From contig NZ_CP011526.1 of assembly GCF_001027105.1 (NCBI RefSeq), positions 310,001-374,000 of the forward strand: DNA of 64,000 nucleotides, written 5' to 3'. A model generated the notes under the pieces. It worked only from the letters and a program-made list of their open reading frames with translations, had not been told where the DNA came from and did no database searches. The position numbers and the translations under genes were made by a program. Origin of the DNA: Staphylococcus aureus (GTDB taxonomy: Bacteria > Bacillota > Bacilli > Staphylococcales > Staphylococcaceae). Positions within the stretch are counted from its first letter, which is position 1. Each line of letters begins with the position of its first letter. Shown here in pieces: positions 1 through 8,043 of this stretch.

Positions 1-724
1 TACAATTGCGACGTCTGGTATGAGTGCTGTTAGTATGGCAATGCTAGGTTCATATATGCAGATGATTGAACCCAAGTTCGTAGTTACAGCAGTAATGTTA
101 AATATTTTTAGTGCGCTTATCATCGCCAGTGTAATCAATCCCTATAAATCTGATGATACTGATGTTGAAATTGATAACTTAACGAAATCCACAGAAACTA
201 AAACATTGAATGGAAAAACAGGAAAACCTAAGAAAGTTGCCTTTTTCCAAATGATTGGTGATAGTGCGATGGATGGGTTTAAAATCGCTGTTGTAGTAGC
301 CGTAATGTTGTTAGCATTTATTTCATTAATGGAAGCAATTAATATCATGTTTGGTAGTGTTGGTTTGAACTTTAAACAGCTTATTGGCTATGTGTTTGCA
401 CCAATCGCATTCTTAATGGGGATTCCATGGAGCGAAGCTGTTCCAGCTGGCTCTTTAATGGCGACTAAATTAATTACAAATGAGTTTGTAGCAATGCTTG
501 ATTTTAAAAATGTCCTGGGTGATGTATCAGCTCGAACACAAGGTATCATTTCAGTTTACTTAGTAAGCTTCGCTAATTTTGGTACGGTTGGTATCATCGT
601 AGGTTCAATTAAAGGCATTAGTGATAAACAAGGAGAAAAAGTTGCATCCTTTGCAATGAGGTTGCTACTTGGTTCAACTCTAGCTTCAATCATTTCAGGA
701 TCAATCATTGGCTTAGTATTGTAA
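1..724 (+). CDS. nupC: NupC-type concentrative nucleoside transporter, C-terminal part (5' end outside window)
   Basis: Polytopic membrane protein of the concentrative nucleoside transporter (CNT) family, which brings nucleosides in with protons or sodium. The reading frame is open from base 2, and the residues before the first in-window Met (TIATSG) continue the family pattern, so the true start lies upstream and the Met at base 20 is internal. About 240 residues are visible. They include a Lys/Thr-rich loop near residues 45-70 of the visible part, the GIPWSEAVPAGSLMATK segment typical of the CNT transport core, a conserved SFANFGTVGI stretch, and a final hydrophobic helix. A bidirectional terminator follows directly. 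Family assignment is firm; the substrate range is inferred from the family. Confidence 0.9.
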   Translation, partial: TIATSGMSAVSMAMLGSYMQMIEPKFVVTAVMLNIFSALIIASVINPYKSDDTDVEIDNLTKSTETKTLNGKTGKPKKVAFFQMIGDSAMDGFKIAVVVAVMLLAFISLMEAINIMFGSVGLNFKQLIGYVFAPIAFLMGIPWSEAVPAGSLMATKLITNEFVAMLDFKNVLGDVSARTQGIISVYLVSFANFGTVGIIVGSIKGISDKQGEKVASFAMRLLLGSTLASIISGSIIGLVL

Positions 725-762
725 ATGAATCGAAGTACCTAAATTAAATTCATGGCAAAGCT

Positions 763-816
763 AAACCCCGTCACCAAGTTGGCGCAACAGCGCATCATAA
801 CTTAGTGACGGGGTTT
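763..816. terminator. Bidirectional terminator between nupC and nanT
   Basis: The arms AAACCCCGTCAC and GTGACGGGGTTT are perfectly complementary around a loop of about 30 bases. There are A residues before and T residues after the stem, so it can serve both converging genes. Confidence 0.85.
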
Positions 817-828
817 TATCATAACAAT

Positions 829-2361
829 CTACTTTTTCGTAGCCGTTTTTGAAATGTATGTTGATGGTTTATCTTTTTCAAAAATTGTTAATCCCGTTAT
901 ATCTTTTTTATGTTTTGAAGGGACAATGAAGCTAAGTATATAAGCAAAGACAAAAGCAACTGTAAATGAAATGGTAGATACATAGAAAGGTGAGTTACCT
1001 TTGCCAACACCATTATAGACATAAGCAAAGATGATACCCAATATTAATCCACAAATAACACCGAATGTATTCGTACGTTTAGTGAAAATACCAACTGCAA
1101 ATACACCAGCCAATGGAACGCCGAATAATCCAGTCACAAACAAGAATAAATCCCATAAGTCATTTGAATTAGAAGCAATTAAGTATAGTGACATTCCAAA
1201 ACCGAAAATACCTGCAATGATAATAATGAAACGTGCAAAGTTAACTTCGTGTCGCTCGCTACCTTTTCCGAAGAAGCGTTGCTTAATGTCGATTGAAATA
1301 CAAGCAGATATAGAATTTAAACTAGATGAAATGGTAGACTGTGCAGCGGCGAAAATGGCTGCAATAAGTAATCCTGCTACAAATGGTGGCATCTCAGTCA
1401 AAATGAAATATGGCACTACAGATGATGTATTGAAGCCTTTTGGTAAAACAGCTTCATGTGTATAAAATGAATACAGCATTGTACCCATACCATAAAATAA
1501 GGGTGCTGAAATTAAAGCTAGGATACCATTTGTCCATAACGATTTATTTGTTTCTTTTAAACTATCAGAAGCTTGATAACGCTGCACGACGTCTTGACTC
1601 GCTGTGTATTGATACAAGTTGTTGAAAATATTTCCTAGGAAAATAATTGGAATGGCAGCTGCCGCAGTATTTAGTTTCCAATTGTCTGCACTAATTAATT
1701 TTTTGTGCTCAATCGCATCTGCAAAGACAGTGCCGAAACCGCCTTTAATGTTCACAACACCTAGAATAATAATAACTAAAGCGCCGCCTAATAAAATGAC
1801 GCCTTGAATGAAATCACTCCAAACCACACCTTCGAAACCACCTAAAAATGTATATAAAATACATAGTAAACCAACGAGTGATGCAACGATATAAGGGTTC
1901 ATGTCTGATACAGATGTGATTGCTAATGTTGGTAAGTAGATAACAATTGCAACACGCCCTAAATGGTAAACGACAAATAATAATGAGCCAATGACACGTA
2001 TGCTAGGGCCAAATCTAGCTTCTAAATATTCATATGCAGATGTTACCTTTAACTTTTTAAAGAAAGGGACATAGAAATAAATAAGTAATGGAATAATTGC
2101 GACGATAGCAATGTTACCAGCGATATATGACCAATCTGTTAAAAATGCTTTCTCTGGTGTCGACATAAATGTAATCGCACTTAACGTAGTAGCATAAATT
2201 GAAAAGCCAACTACCCAAGATGGCAAGCGACCACTTGCGGTAAAGAAACTATTGGTACTTTGGCTCGCGCGCTTGGTAAAATAAACGCCAATGAACAACA
2301 TAGCTAGTAGATAAATGATAACGGCAACCCAGTTTAGTGTGCCAAATCCAACTTCTTTCAT
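829..2361 (-). CDS. nanT: NanT/SiaT sialic acid:sodium symporter (SSS family)
   Basis: Sodium:solute symporter of about 510 residues that imports N-acetylneuraminate across the cytoplasmic membrane. About 13 hydrophobic segments are visible, with SSS-family features such as FTASGRLPSWVVGFSIYATTL near the N-terminus and the LGGFEGVVWSDFIQG segment. Lysines cluster at the C-terminus. I chose the second Met (top base 2361) because AAAGGGG ends 9 bases before it, whereas this purine run abuts the ATG at 2370. It lies 39 bases downstream of nanA on the same strand, so the two are probably co-transcribed from the cre-containing nanA promoter. The sialate role comes from the gene context and the known S. 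aureus nan locus. Confidence 0.92.
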   Translation of the reverse strand: MKEVGFGTLNWVAVIIYLLAMLFIGVYFTKRASQSTNSFFTASGRLPSWVVGFSIYATTLSAITFMSTPEKAFLTDWSYIAGNIAIVAIIPLLIYFYVPFFKKLKVTSAYEYLEARFGPSIRVIGSLLFVVYHLGRVAIVIYLPTLAITSVSDMNPYIVASLVGLLCILYTFLGGFEGVVWSDFIQGVILLGGALVIIILGVVNIKGGFGTVFADAIEHKKLISADNWKLNTAAAAIPIIFLGNIFNNLYQYTASQDVVQRYQASDSLKETNKSLWTNGILALISAPLFYGMGTMLYSFYTHEAVLPKGFNTSSVVPYFILTEMPPFVAGLLIAAIFAAAQSTISSSLNSISACISIDIKQRFFGKGSERHEVNFARFIIIIAGIFGFGMSLYLIASNSNDLWDLFLFVTGLFGVPLAGVFAVGIFTKRTNTFGVICGLILGIIFAYVYNGVGKGNSPFYVSTISFTVAFVFAYILSFIVPSKHKKDITGLTIFEKDKPSTYISKTATKK

Positions 2362-2400
2362 GGGCAACATCCCCTTTACAATGTATTGATTCTTTGATGT

Positions 2401-3282
2401 CTATAAATCGTATTTTGCAATGAGTTGATCTAATGTTTGTCGATGTGCTTCGTTAAAAGGTTTGAAAGGTCTTTTCGGTAATCCTGCATCAATGCCACGA
2501 TGACGTAATATTTCTTTCAATGTTGGATAAATCCCCATTGATAACACTGTTTCGATAATGTCGTTTGAATCATGTTGCAGTTGGTAAGCTTCTTGAATTT
2601 GACCTTGTCGTGCTAAGTCGAAGATTTTTCTTGCACGGCGACCATTAACGTTATATGTAGAACCAATTGCACCATCTACGCCAGAAATCGTAGCTTGAAC
2701 TAACATTTCATCAAAGCCAGATAAGATTAATTTGTCTGGGAATGCTTTTCTAATACGTTCGAGTAGGAAGAAGTTTGGCGCTGTATATTTAACACCAACA
2801 ATTTTTTCATGATTAAATAGCTCGCTGAATTGTTCAATAGAAATATTCACACCTGTTAAATCTGGTATTGCATAAATAATCATATTGTTCTGAGTTGCTT
2901 CGATAATATCGAAATAGTAATCTCTAATTTCTTCAAAAGTAAATGGATAGTAGAATGGTGTTACGGCAGAAAGTGCATCATAACCGAGTTCTGTGGCATA
3001 TTTTCCAAGTTCAATGGCTTCATTTAAATCTAACGAACCTACTTGAGCAATCAATTTCACTTTATCCCCAACTGCCTCTTTGGCAACCTTGAAAACTTGC
3101 TTCTTCTGCTCTGTATTTAATAAAAAGTTTTCGCCTGAGCTACCATTTACATAAAGACCGTCTAATTCTTCAGTTTCAATGGCATTTTGAGCAATTTGTT
3201 TAAGTCCTTGTTCATTTACTTGACCATTTTCATCAAAAGGAACGAGTAACGCTGCATATAAACCTTTTAAATCTTTGTTCAT
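2401..3282 (-). CDS. nanA: N-acetylneuraminate lyase NanA
   Basis: Class I aldolase of 293 residues that cleaves N-acetylneuraminate to N-acetylmannosamine and pyruvate in the cytosol. The DHDPS/NAL fold signatures are present: NGSSGENF around residues 46-53, the catalytic Tyr137 in IIYAIPDL, and the Schiff-base Lys165 in VGVKYTAPN. These numbers match those established for the E. coli and S. aureus enzymes. The length is normal for the family. The start has TGGAGGGA about 7 bases upstream. It is the first gene of nanA-nanT, divergent from nanK. Expression is likely controlled by NanR and CcpA, as a perfect cre overlaps the -35 region. Confidence 0.96.
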   Translation of the reverse strand: MNKDLKGLYAALLVPFDENGQVNEQGLKQIAQNAIETEELDGLYVNGSSGENFLLNTEQKKQVFKVAKEAVGDKVKLIAQVGSLDLNEAIELGKYATELGYDALSAVTPFYYPFTFEEIRDYYFDIIEATQNNMIIYAIPDLTGVNISIEQFSELFNHEKIVGVKYTAPNFFLLERIRKAFPDKLILSGFDEMLVQATISGVDGAIGSTYNVNGRRARKIFDLARQGQIQEAYQLQHDSNDIIETVLSMGIYPTLKEILRHRGIDAGLPKRPFKPFNEAHRQTLDQLIAKYDL

Positions 3283-3308
3283 TATGAAGTCCCTCCAAAA
3301 ATCATTTG

Positions 3309-3345
3309 ATAATATAGTTTACAGCTATAATTGTAAACGCTATCA
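3309..3345 (-). promoter_or_regulatory. nanA promoter with overlapping cre (CcpA site)
   Basis: On the minus strand TTTACA (3332-3337) and TATTAT (3309-3314) are 17 bases apart upstream of nanA. TGTAAACGCTATCA (plus strand, 3332-3345) fits the cre consensus TGWAARCGYTWNCW at all 14 positions and covers the -35 element. CcpA bound there should block the promoter when glucose is present. Regulation is inferred from the motif. Confidence 0.75.
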
Positions 3346-3365
3346 TAAAATGTAACAATATCTTT

Positions 3366-3413
3366 TTGAAAATTGTAGTCATATTTATGTATAATTAATG
3401 AAAATGTTTTTCA
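3366..3413 (+). promoter_or_regulatory. nanK promoter and putative NanR operator
   Basis: TTGAAA (3366-3371) and TATAAT (3390-3395) are 18 bases apart. The near-palindrome TGAAAATGTTTTTCA (3399-3413) begins 3 bases after the -10 element, over the expected transcription start. An almost identical palindrome lies between nanR and nanE, which makes NanR the best candidate ligand. Confidence 0.65.
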
Positions 3414-3439
3414 AAATCAATAGAAATGGAGTGAGTAAG

Positions 3440-4300
3440 GTGTATTACATCGCAATCGATATTGGAGGCACTCAAATTAAATCGGCAGTTATTGATAAGC
3501 AATTGAATATGTTTGACTATCAACAAATATCAACGCCGGACAACAAAAGTGAGCTTATTACTGACAAAGTATATGAGATTGTAACAGGATATATGAAGCA
3601 ATATCAGTTGATCCAACCTGTCATAGGTATTTCATCAGCAGGCGTTGTTGATGAACAAAAAGGCGAAATTGTATACGCAGGGCCAACCATTCCGAATTAT
3701 AAAGGTACTAATTTTAAGCGATTATTAAAATCACTGTCTCCTTATGTCAAAGTAAAAAATGATGTAAACGCTGCATTACTAGGCGAATTGAAATTACATC
3801 AATATCAAGCAGAACGGATCTTTTGTATGACGCTTGGTACAGGCATTGGGGGTGCGTACAAGAATAATCAAGGTCATATTGATAATGGTGAGCTTCATAA
3901 GGCAAATGAAGTTGGGTATTTATTGTATCGTCCAACTGAAAATACAACGTTTGAGCAACGTGCTGCAACGAGTGCATTGAAAAAGCGCATGATTGCCGGA
4001 GGATTTACGAGAAGCACACATGTGCCAGTATTGTTTGAAGCAGCTGAAGAAGGTGATGATATTGCAAAACAAATATTGAATGAGTGGGCAGAAGATGTAG
4101 CAGAAGGGATTGCCCAAATACAGGTCATGTATGATCCAGGGCTTATATTAATTGGGGGCGGTATATCTGAACAAGGAGATAATCTCATTAAATATATCGA
4201 GCCGAAAGTTGCACACTATTTACCAAAAGACTATGTTTATGCACCAATACAAACGACTAAGAGTAAAAATGATGCAGCATTATATGGCTGTTTGCAATGA
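3440..4300 (+). CDS. nanK: N-acetylmannosamine kinase NanK (ROK family)
   Basis: Cytosolic ROK-family sugar kinase of about 286 residues that phosphorylates N-acetylmannosamine to the 6-phosphate, the step after NanA. The N-terminal phosphate loop YYIAIDIGGTQIKS and the GTGIGG motif in CMTLGTGIGGAYK are clear. The usual ROK zinc-binding cysteine cluster (CxCGxxGC) after the HExG-like segment is absent; ANEVGYLLYRP is found instead. This is common for Gram-positive NanK-type proteins. The open frame extends upstream to an ATG at 3398, but that ATG lies inside the promoter/operator. The GTG at 3440 has GGAG 8 bases before it and starts just before the family motif, so I chose it. Confidence 0.92.
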   Translation: MYYIAIDIGGTQIKSAVIDKQLNMFDYQQISTPDNKSELITDKVYEIVTGYMKQYQLIQPVIGISSAGVVDEQKGEIVYAGPTIPNYKGTNFKRLLKSLSPYVKVKNDVNAALLGELKLHQYQAERIFCMTLGTGIGGAYKNNQGHIDNGELHKANEVGYLLYRPTENTTFEQRAATSALKKRMIAGGFTRSTHVPVLFEAAEEGDDIAKQILNEWAEDVAEGIAQIQVMYDPGLILIGGGISEQGDNLIKYIEPKVAHYLPKDYVYAPIQTTKSKNDAALYGCLQ

Positions 4301-4500
4301 TAGTTGAAAGAAGGAGTCATTCTAAAATAGAATTTGAAACCGTTACGAGAGATGAGAGCTGTTGTTAGTTCCACACATCACACTCTATCTAGGACCAATC
4401 TAAACTATATCAACCAACAGTGTGCCACGGGCAAATTAAATTGAAGAAGCTGAGATATTAAAATTTTAGAAAATGTAAAAAAATATTTGGTATTGAAATT

Positions 4501-4559
4501 AAAAAAGCACCTAGCAACTCGTTGGGACAATCACGATGATTGTCTACAGTTGCAGGTGG
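4501..4559 (-). terminator. nanR terminator
   Basis: On the minus strand, CCACCTGCAACTGT pairs imperfectly with the later AGTTGCTAGGTGC and is followed by seven T residues. It sits about 20 bases after the nanR stop. The rest of 4301-4500 shows no gene. Confidence 0.75.
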
Positions 4560-4577
4560 ATTTGAATATACTACTAG

Positions 4578-5378
4578 TTATTTGTTGTCTAGGATAATAG
4601 ATTTAGTATGTTGATAAGTTTGACTCAGATTCGTATTTTCTAATAAATGATAACTCACGATATCGATTAAAAAGAGTGTCGCAATTTGTGTGTTGATAAA
4701 TTGATGGTCGGTATTACGCGATTGATCCGTTGTTAAAAGTACTAAATCTGCACAATCTGTAAGTTTACTACCTTCAAAATTTGTGATGGCAACGACATAT
4801 GCACCATGAGATTTGGCGACTTCCGCTGCAGAAATTAATTCCGAAGTATTACCACTATTTGACATAGCAATAAACATATCCGAATGAGATAGTAGGGATG
4901 CCGATATTTTCATTAAATGTGAATCGGTAGTAACATTACCTTTTAGCCCCATACGAATCATACGATAATAAAATTCAGTCGCTGATAAACCAGAGCTACC
5001 TAGTCCAGCAAAGAGTATATGTCGACTTGATTGAAGTTTGTCGATAAAGGTTTGGATAATGTCGTTATCAATAAATTCACCAGTTTGTTGAATGATTTGT
5101 TGATGATATTTATGAATTCTTTGAATAATTGGGCTATTTTCAATAACTGTCTCTGTCATTTCTTGTTGAATATTAAATTTTAAATCTTGGAAATTCTCAT
5201 AATCCAGCTTATGACTAAAGCGTGTCATCGTTGCTGGTGATGTACCAATCGCATGGGCTAAGGAGTTAATCGTTGAAAAGGCATCGCTATAACCATTTTG
5301 TCTTATATAATTGACGATGCGTTTATCAGTTTTTGTAAATAAATGTTGATAACGTTGAACACGATTCTCAAATTTCAT
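4578..5378 (-). CDS. nanR: NanR, RpiR-family repressor of sialic-acid genes
   Basis: Transcription regulator of 266 residues with the RpiR architecture. An N-terminal helix-turn-helix (residues about 1-75, with the recognition-helix region GTSPATMTRFSHKL) is followed by a SIS sugar-phosphate isomerase-like domain (about 110-250, with FAGLGSSGLSA and MSNSGNTSELI) that should sense a phosphorylated sugar. In S. aureus the repressor at this position is NanR, which is relieved by ManNAc-6-P. It is divergent from nanE, and the shared intergenic region holds the palindrome TGAAAAATATTTTCA, consistent with autoregulation. AAGGGGTGA supports the start. Confidence 0.9.
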   Translation of the reverse strand: MKFENRVQRYQHLFTKTDKRIVNYIRQNGYSDAFSTINSLAHAIGTSPATMTRFSHKLDYENFQDLKFNIQQEMTETVIENSPIIQRIHKYHQQIIQQTGEFIDNDIIQTFIDKLQSSRHILFAGLGSSGLSATEFYYRMIRMGLKGNVTTDSHLMKISASLLSHSDMFIAMSNSGNTSELISAAEVAKSHGAYVVAITNFEGSKLTDCADLVLLTTDQSRNTDHQFINTQIATLFLIDIVSYHLLENTNLSQTYQHTKSIILDNK

Positions 5379-5415
5379 TGTGTCACCCCTTCATCTTAAT
5401 GATTACTATTATATA

Positions 5416-5473
5416 TGAAAAATATTTTCAAGATAGTAAAAAGCATTGATAAAAATTATCTTAATGATATATT
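5416..5473. promoter_or_regulatory. Putative NanR operator and nanE promoter
   Basis: TGAAAAATATTTTCA (5416-5430) read on the minus strand is TGAAAATATTTTTCA. It matches the nanA/nanK palindrome in 14 of 15 positions. The nanE promoter follows: TTGATA (5446-5451), 16 bases, TATATT (5468-5473). The operator also lies in the expected nanR promoter region on the other strand. Confidence 0.65.
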
Positions 5474-5517
5474 GTAAATGACTTTACGTGAAAAAACGAC
5501 TTATGGAGTGAGGAATA

Positions 5518-6186
5518 ATGTTACCACATGGATTAATAGTATCTTGTCAGGCACTACCAGATGAACCATTGCATTCATCTTTTATTATGTCGAAAATGGC
5601 ATTAGCTGCGTATGAAGGTGGTGCTGTTGGTATTCGCGCAAATACTAAGGAAGACATTTTAGCAATTAAAGAAACGGTAGATTTACCAGTTATTGGCATT
5701 GTGAAACGTGACTATGATCACTCAGATGTTTTCATTACTGCAACGTCAAAAGAAGTTGATGAACTGATAGAAAGCCAATGTGAAGTCATTGCATTGGATG
5801 CAACGTTACAGCAACGTCCGAAAGAAACGTTAGACGAATTAGTATCATATATTAGAACACATGCACCGAACGTTGAAATCATGGCTGATATCGCGACCGT
5901 TGAAGAAGCTAAAAATGCCGCACGACTTGGCTTTGATTATATTGGCACGACGTTACATGGCTATACTAGTTATACGCAAGGACAATTACTTTATCAAAAT
6001 GACTTCCAATTTTTAAAAGATGTACTACAAAGTGTTGATGCAAAAGTTATTGCGGAAGGTAATGTCATTACACCGGATATGTATAAACGTGTGATGGACT
6101 TAGGCGTTCATTGTTCAGTCGTTGGTGGTGCGATAACACGACCAAAAGAAATTACGAAACGTTTTGTTCAAATTATGGAAGATTAA
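5518..6186 (+). CDS. nanE: N-acetylmannosamine-6-phosphate 2-epimerase NanE
   Basis: TIM-barrel epimerase of 222 residues that converts ManNAc-6-P to GlcNAc-6-P, which then enters amino-sugar catabolism. The conserved residues Lys63 (IVKRDY) and Glu180 (IAEGNV) lie at the expected catalytic positions, and the phosphate-binding GGAITRP motif is near the C-terminus (about 204-210). The length is typical. The start has GGAGTGAGG about 6 bases upstream. It is divergent from nanR and separately promoted. With NanT, NanA and NanK it completes the pathway to GlcNAc-6-P. Confidence 0.95.
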   Translation: MLPHGLIVSCQALPDEPLHSSFIMSKMALAAYEGGAVGIRANTKEDILAIKETVDLPVIGIVKRDYDHSDVFITATSKEVDELIESQCEVIALDATLQQRPKETLDELVSYIRTHAPNVEIMADIATVEEAKNAARLGFDYIGTTLHGYTSYTQGQLLYQNDFQFLKDVLQSVDAKVIAEGNVITPDMYKRVMDLGVHCSVVGGAITRPKEITKRFVQIMED

Positions 6187-6198
6187 ATGATAACGATA

Positions 6199-6284
6199 AA
6201 AAAACGAGATGACCATCATTAATTAAAGGCACCTAATTATCTTAGGTGGCTGAATGAATGTAATGGGTTCATCTCGTTTTGTTT
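6199..6284. terminator. Bidirectional terminator between nanE and the Gate-domain gene
   Basis: AAAAACGAGATGA and TCATCTCGTTTTG frame a region with a second inner stem. A residues on the left and T residues on the right fit use by both converging genes. Confidence 0.8.
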
Positions 6285-6312
6285 GTTTATGATAGTGATT
6301 TTATTTTCAACT

Positions 6313-7626
6313 TTATCCAAAAATAAGTAAAGCGACGGGGATGGTGATTAATAGCGACAACGCCACGCGTAAAAACCAAATGATGATGAGTTTCCAGACA
6401 GGTATTTTAATTTCAGTTGCTAGTATACATGGCACTAATGCTGAGAAAAAGATAATGGCTGATACGCTTACTACACCGACGACAAATTTAGTACTCATTG
6501 CAGCTTTAGTTACTAACAAAGATGGTAGAAACATCTCTACAATAGAAATCGCTGACGCTTTTGCTAGTAAAGCCTGATCAGCAATTGGGAAAATATAAAT
6601 AAATGGATAGAAGATATAGCCAAGCCAATCAATGAATGGTGTATAGTTCGCTACAATCAGTCCTAAAAAACCAATCGATAATATAGAAGGTAAAATACCA
6701 ACAGTCATTTCTAAACCGTCTTTCAAATTGTCCCAAACGTTCTTCACGAGAGATGGTGTTAATGCATTTTGTTTCATCGCCTCTGCATATGCAGTTTTCA
6801 GTCTGCTTCCTTCAATAGCAACTTCTTGTTCTCCTTCTTGTCCGTTATAATATTCTGTTGATTCATTGCTGATTGGCGGTAGCCATGCAGTAATTGCAGT
6901 CACGACAAATGTGATGACTAAAGTTATCCAAAAGTATAAATTCCAATGCGGCATTAATCCTAAAGTTTTAGCAACGATAATCATAAAAGTTGCTGAAACT
7001 GTTGAAAAGCCAGTCGCAATAATCGTGGCTTCTCGTTTGTTGTACATCCCTTGCTTATAGACACGATTAGTAATCAATAATCCTAAGGAATAACTGCCGA
7101 CAAACGAAGCCACTGCATCGACAGCGGATTTTCCTGGTGTTTTAAAAATAGGTCTCATAATAGGCTCCATATAAACACCGACAAATTCTAATAAGCCATA
7201 GCCCACTAATAAAGAAAGCGCAATTGCACCTACTGGAATTAAGATACTTAATGGCATCATTAATTTTTCAAACAAAAACGGACCATAGTTAGCTTTAAAT
7301 AGTATTGATGGACCGATTTTAAATACATACATTATACCGATCATTGCACCTGCAACTTTAAATAATGTAATGACCAAGTTTGTGATTGAAGTCATAAAAG
7401 TACGTCTCACTATTGGTAACGCTGTACCAATTAAAATCATAATCAGTGCAACATAGGGCATAAGTGGACCTATGATTGAGCGAATGGCTAGATGAACATG
7501 ATCGACGAAAATAGTGTTGTTACCATTAATCGTAAAAGGAATAAAGAAACATAGTATGCCCACTAAACTATAGACAAAAAAACGCCATGCACTTGGTTGT
7601 TGTGCATTAGAATGATATTGATTCAT
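6313..7626 (-). CDS. YjiH-like membrane protein with nucleoside-recognition (Gate) domain
   Basis: Integral membrane protein of about 437 residues with ten or so hydrophobic segments. A Gate-type sequence is visible in the first half (KSAVDAVASFVGSYSLGLLITNRVYKQGMYNKREATII). The pattern resembles the YjiH family of unknown transport function. A longer frame starts at base 7698, but AAAGGGG lies 8 bases before the Met at 7626 and the upstream 24 codons look non-genic (many His and Cys). The neighbours are nan genes on one side and geh on the other, and the substrate cannot be told from sequence. Confidence 0.8.
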   Translation of the reverse strand: MNQYHSNAQQPSAWRFFVYSLVGILCFFIPFTINGNNTIFVDHVHLAIRSIIGPLMPYVALIMILIGTALPIVRRTFMTSITNLVITLFKVAGAMIGIMYVFKIGPSILFKANYGPFLFEKLMMPLSILIPVGAIALSLLVGYGLLEFVGVYMEPIMRPIFKTPGKSAVDAVASFVGSYSLGLLITNRVYKQGMYNKREATIIATGFSTVSATFMIIVAKTLGLMPHWNLYFWITLVITFVVTAITAWLPPISNESTEYYNGQEGEQEVAIEGSRLKTAYAEAMKQNALTPSLVKNVWDNLKDGLEMTVGILPSILSIGFLGLIVANYTPFIDWLGYIFYPFIYIFPIADQALLAKASAISIVEMFLPSLLVTKAAMSTKFVVGVVSVSAIIFFSALVPCILATEIKIPVWKLIIIWFLRVALSLLITIPVALLIFG

Positions 7627-8043
7627 TAAAGCAACCCCTTTGTTTAAATGAATACACAAAACTGTATGATGCATCTTCCCCTTAATGAGATGAATCATTA
7701 TTTTAATTTAGAAAAATCTGAAAACTTACTATAATTGTATAGTTTGAATTATTTTCATACCAATACAAATTAACTAATTATATATAGATTGAAACTATAT
7801 TACTTAATAAAATATTTATCTTAAATGTTGTTGTGTTGATTCAACACCACAACTAAAAGTGTTTATAAATTATTTGGAAATACACATATTTGTAAATGAT
7901 TAGTATCGATTTAATATCGTATTATTAAATTTTTATTAATTTTGTAGTCTTAATCAAAAAATAATATATGTCATGTTATATTGAAGGTGCAGTTGTTTTT
8001 CATTCTCAAGAGGGGGTCAAAAAAATACTTTTGAGGTGATTAT
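7627..8043. promoter_or_regulatory. geh upstream region with 27-bp inverted repeat
   Basis: This 417-base gene-free stretch is very AT-rich. At 7827-7853 the arms GTTGTTGTGTTGA and TCAACACCACAAC are complementary at 12 of 13 positions around one central T. No T run follows, so it reads as an operator rather than a terminator. A TATATT at about 7977-7982 is a possible geh -10 element, but no good -35 was seen. Confidence 0.45.
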
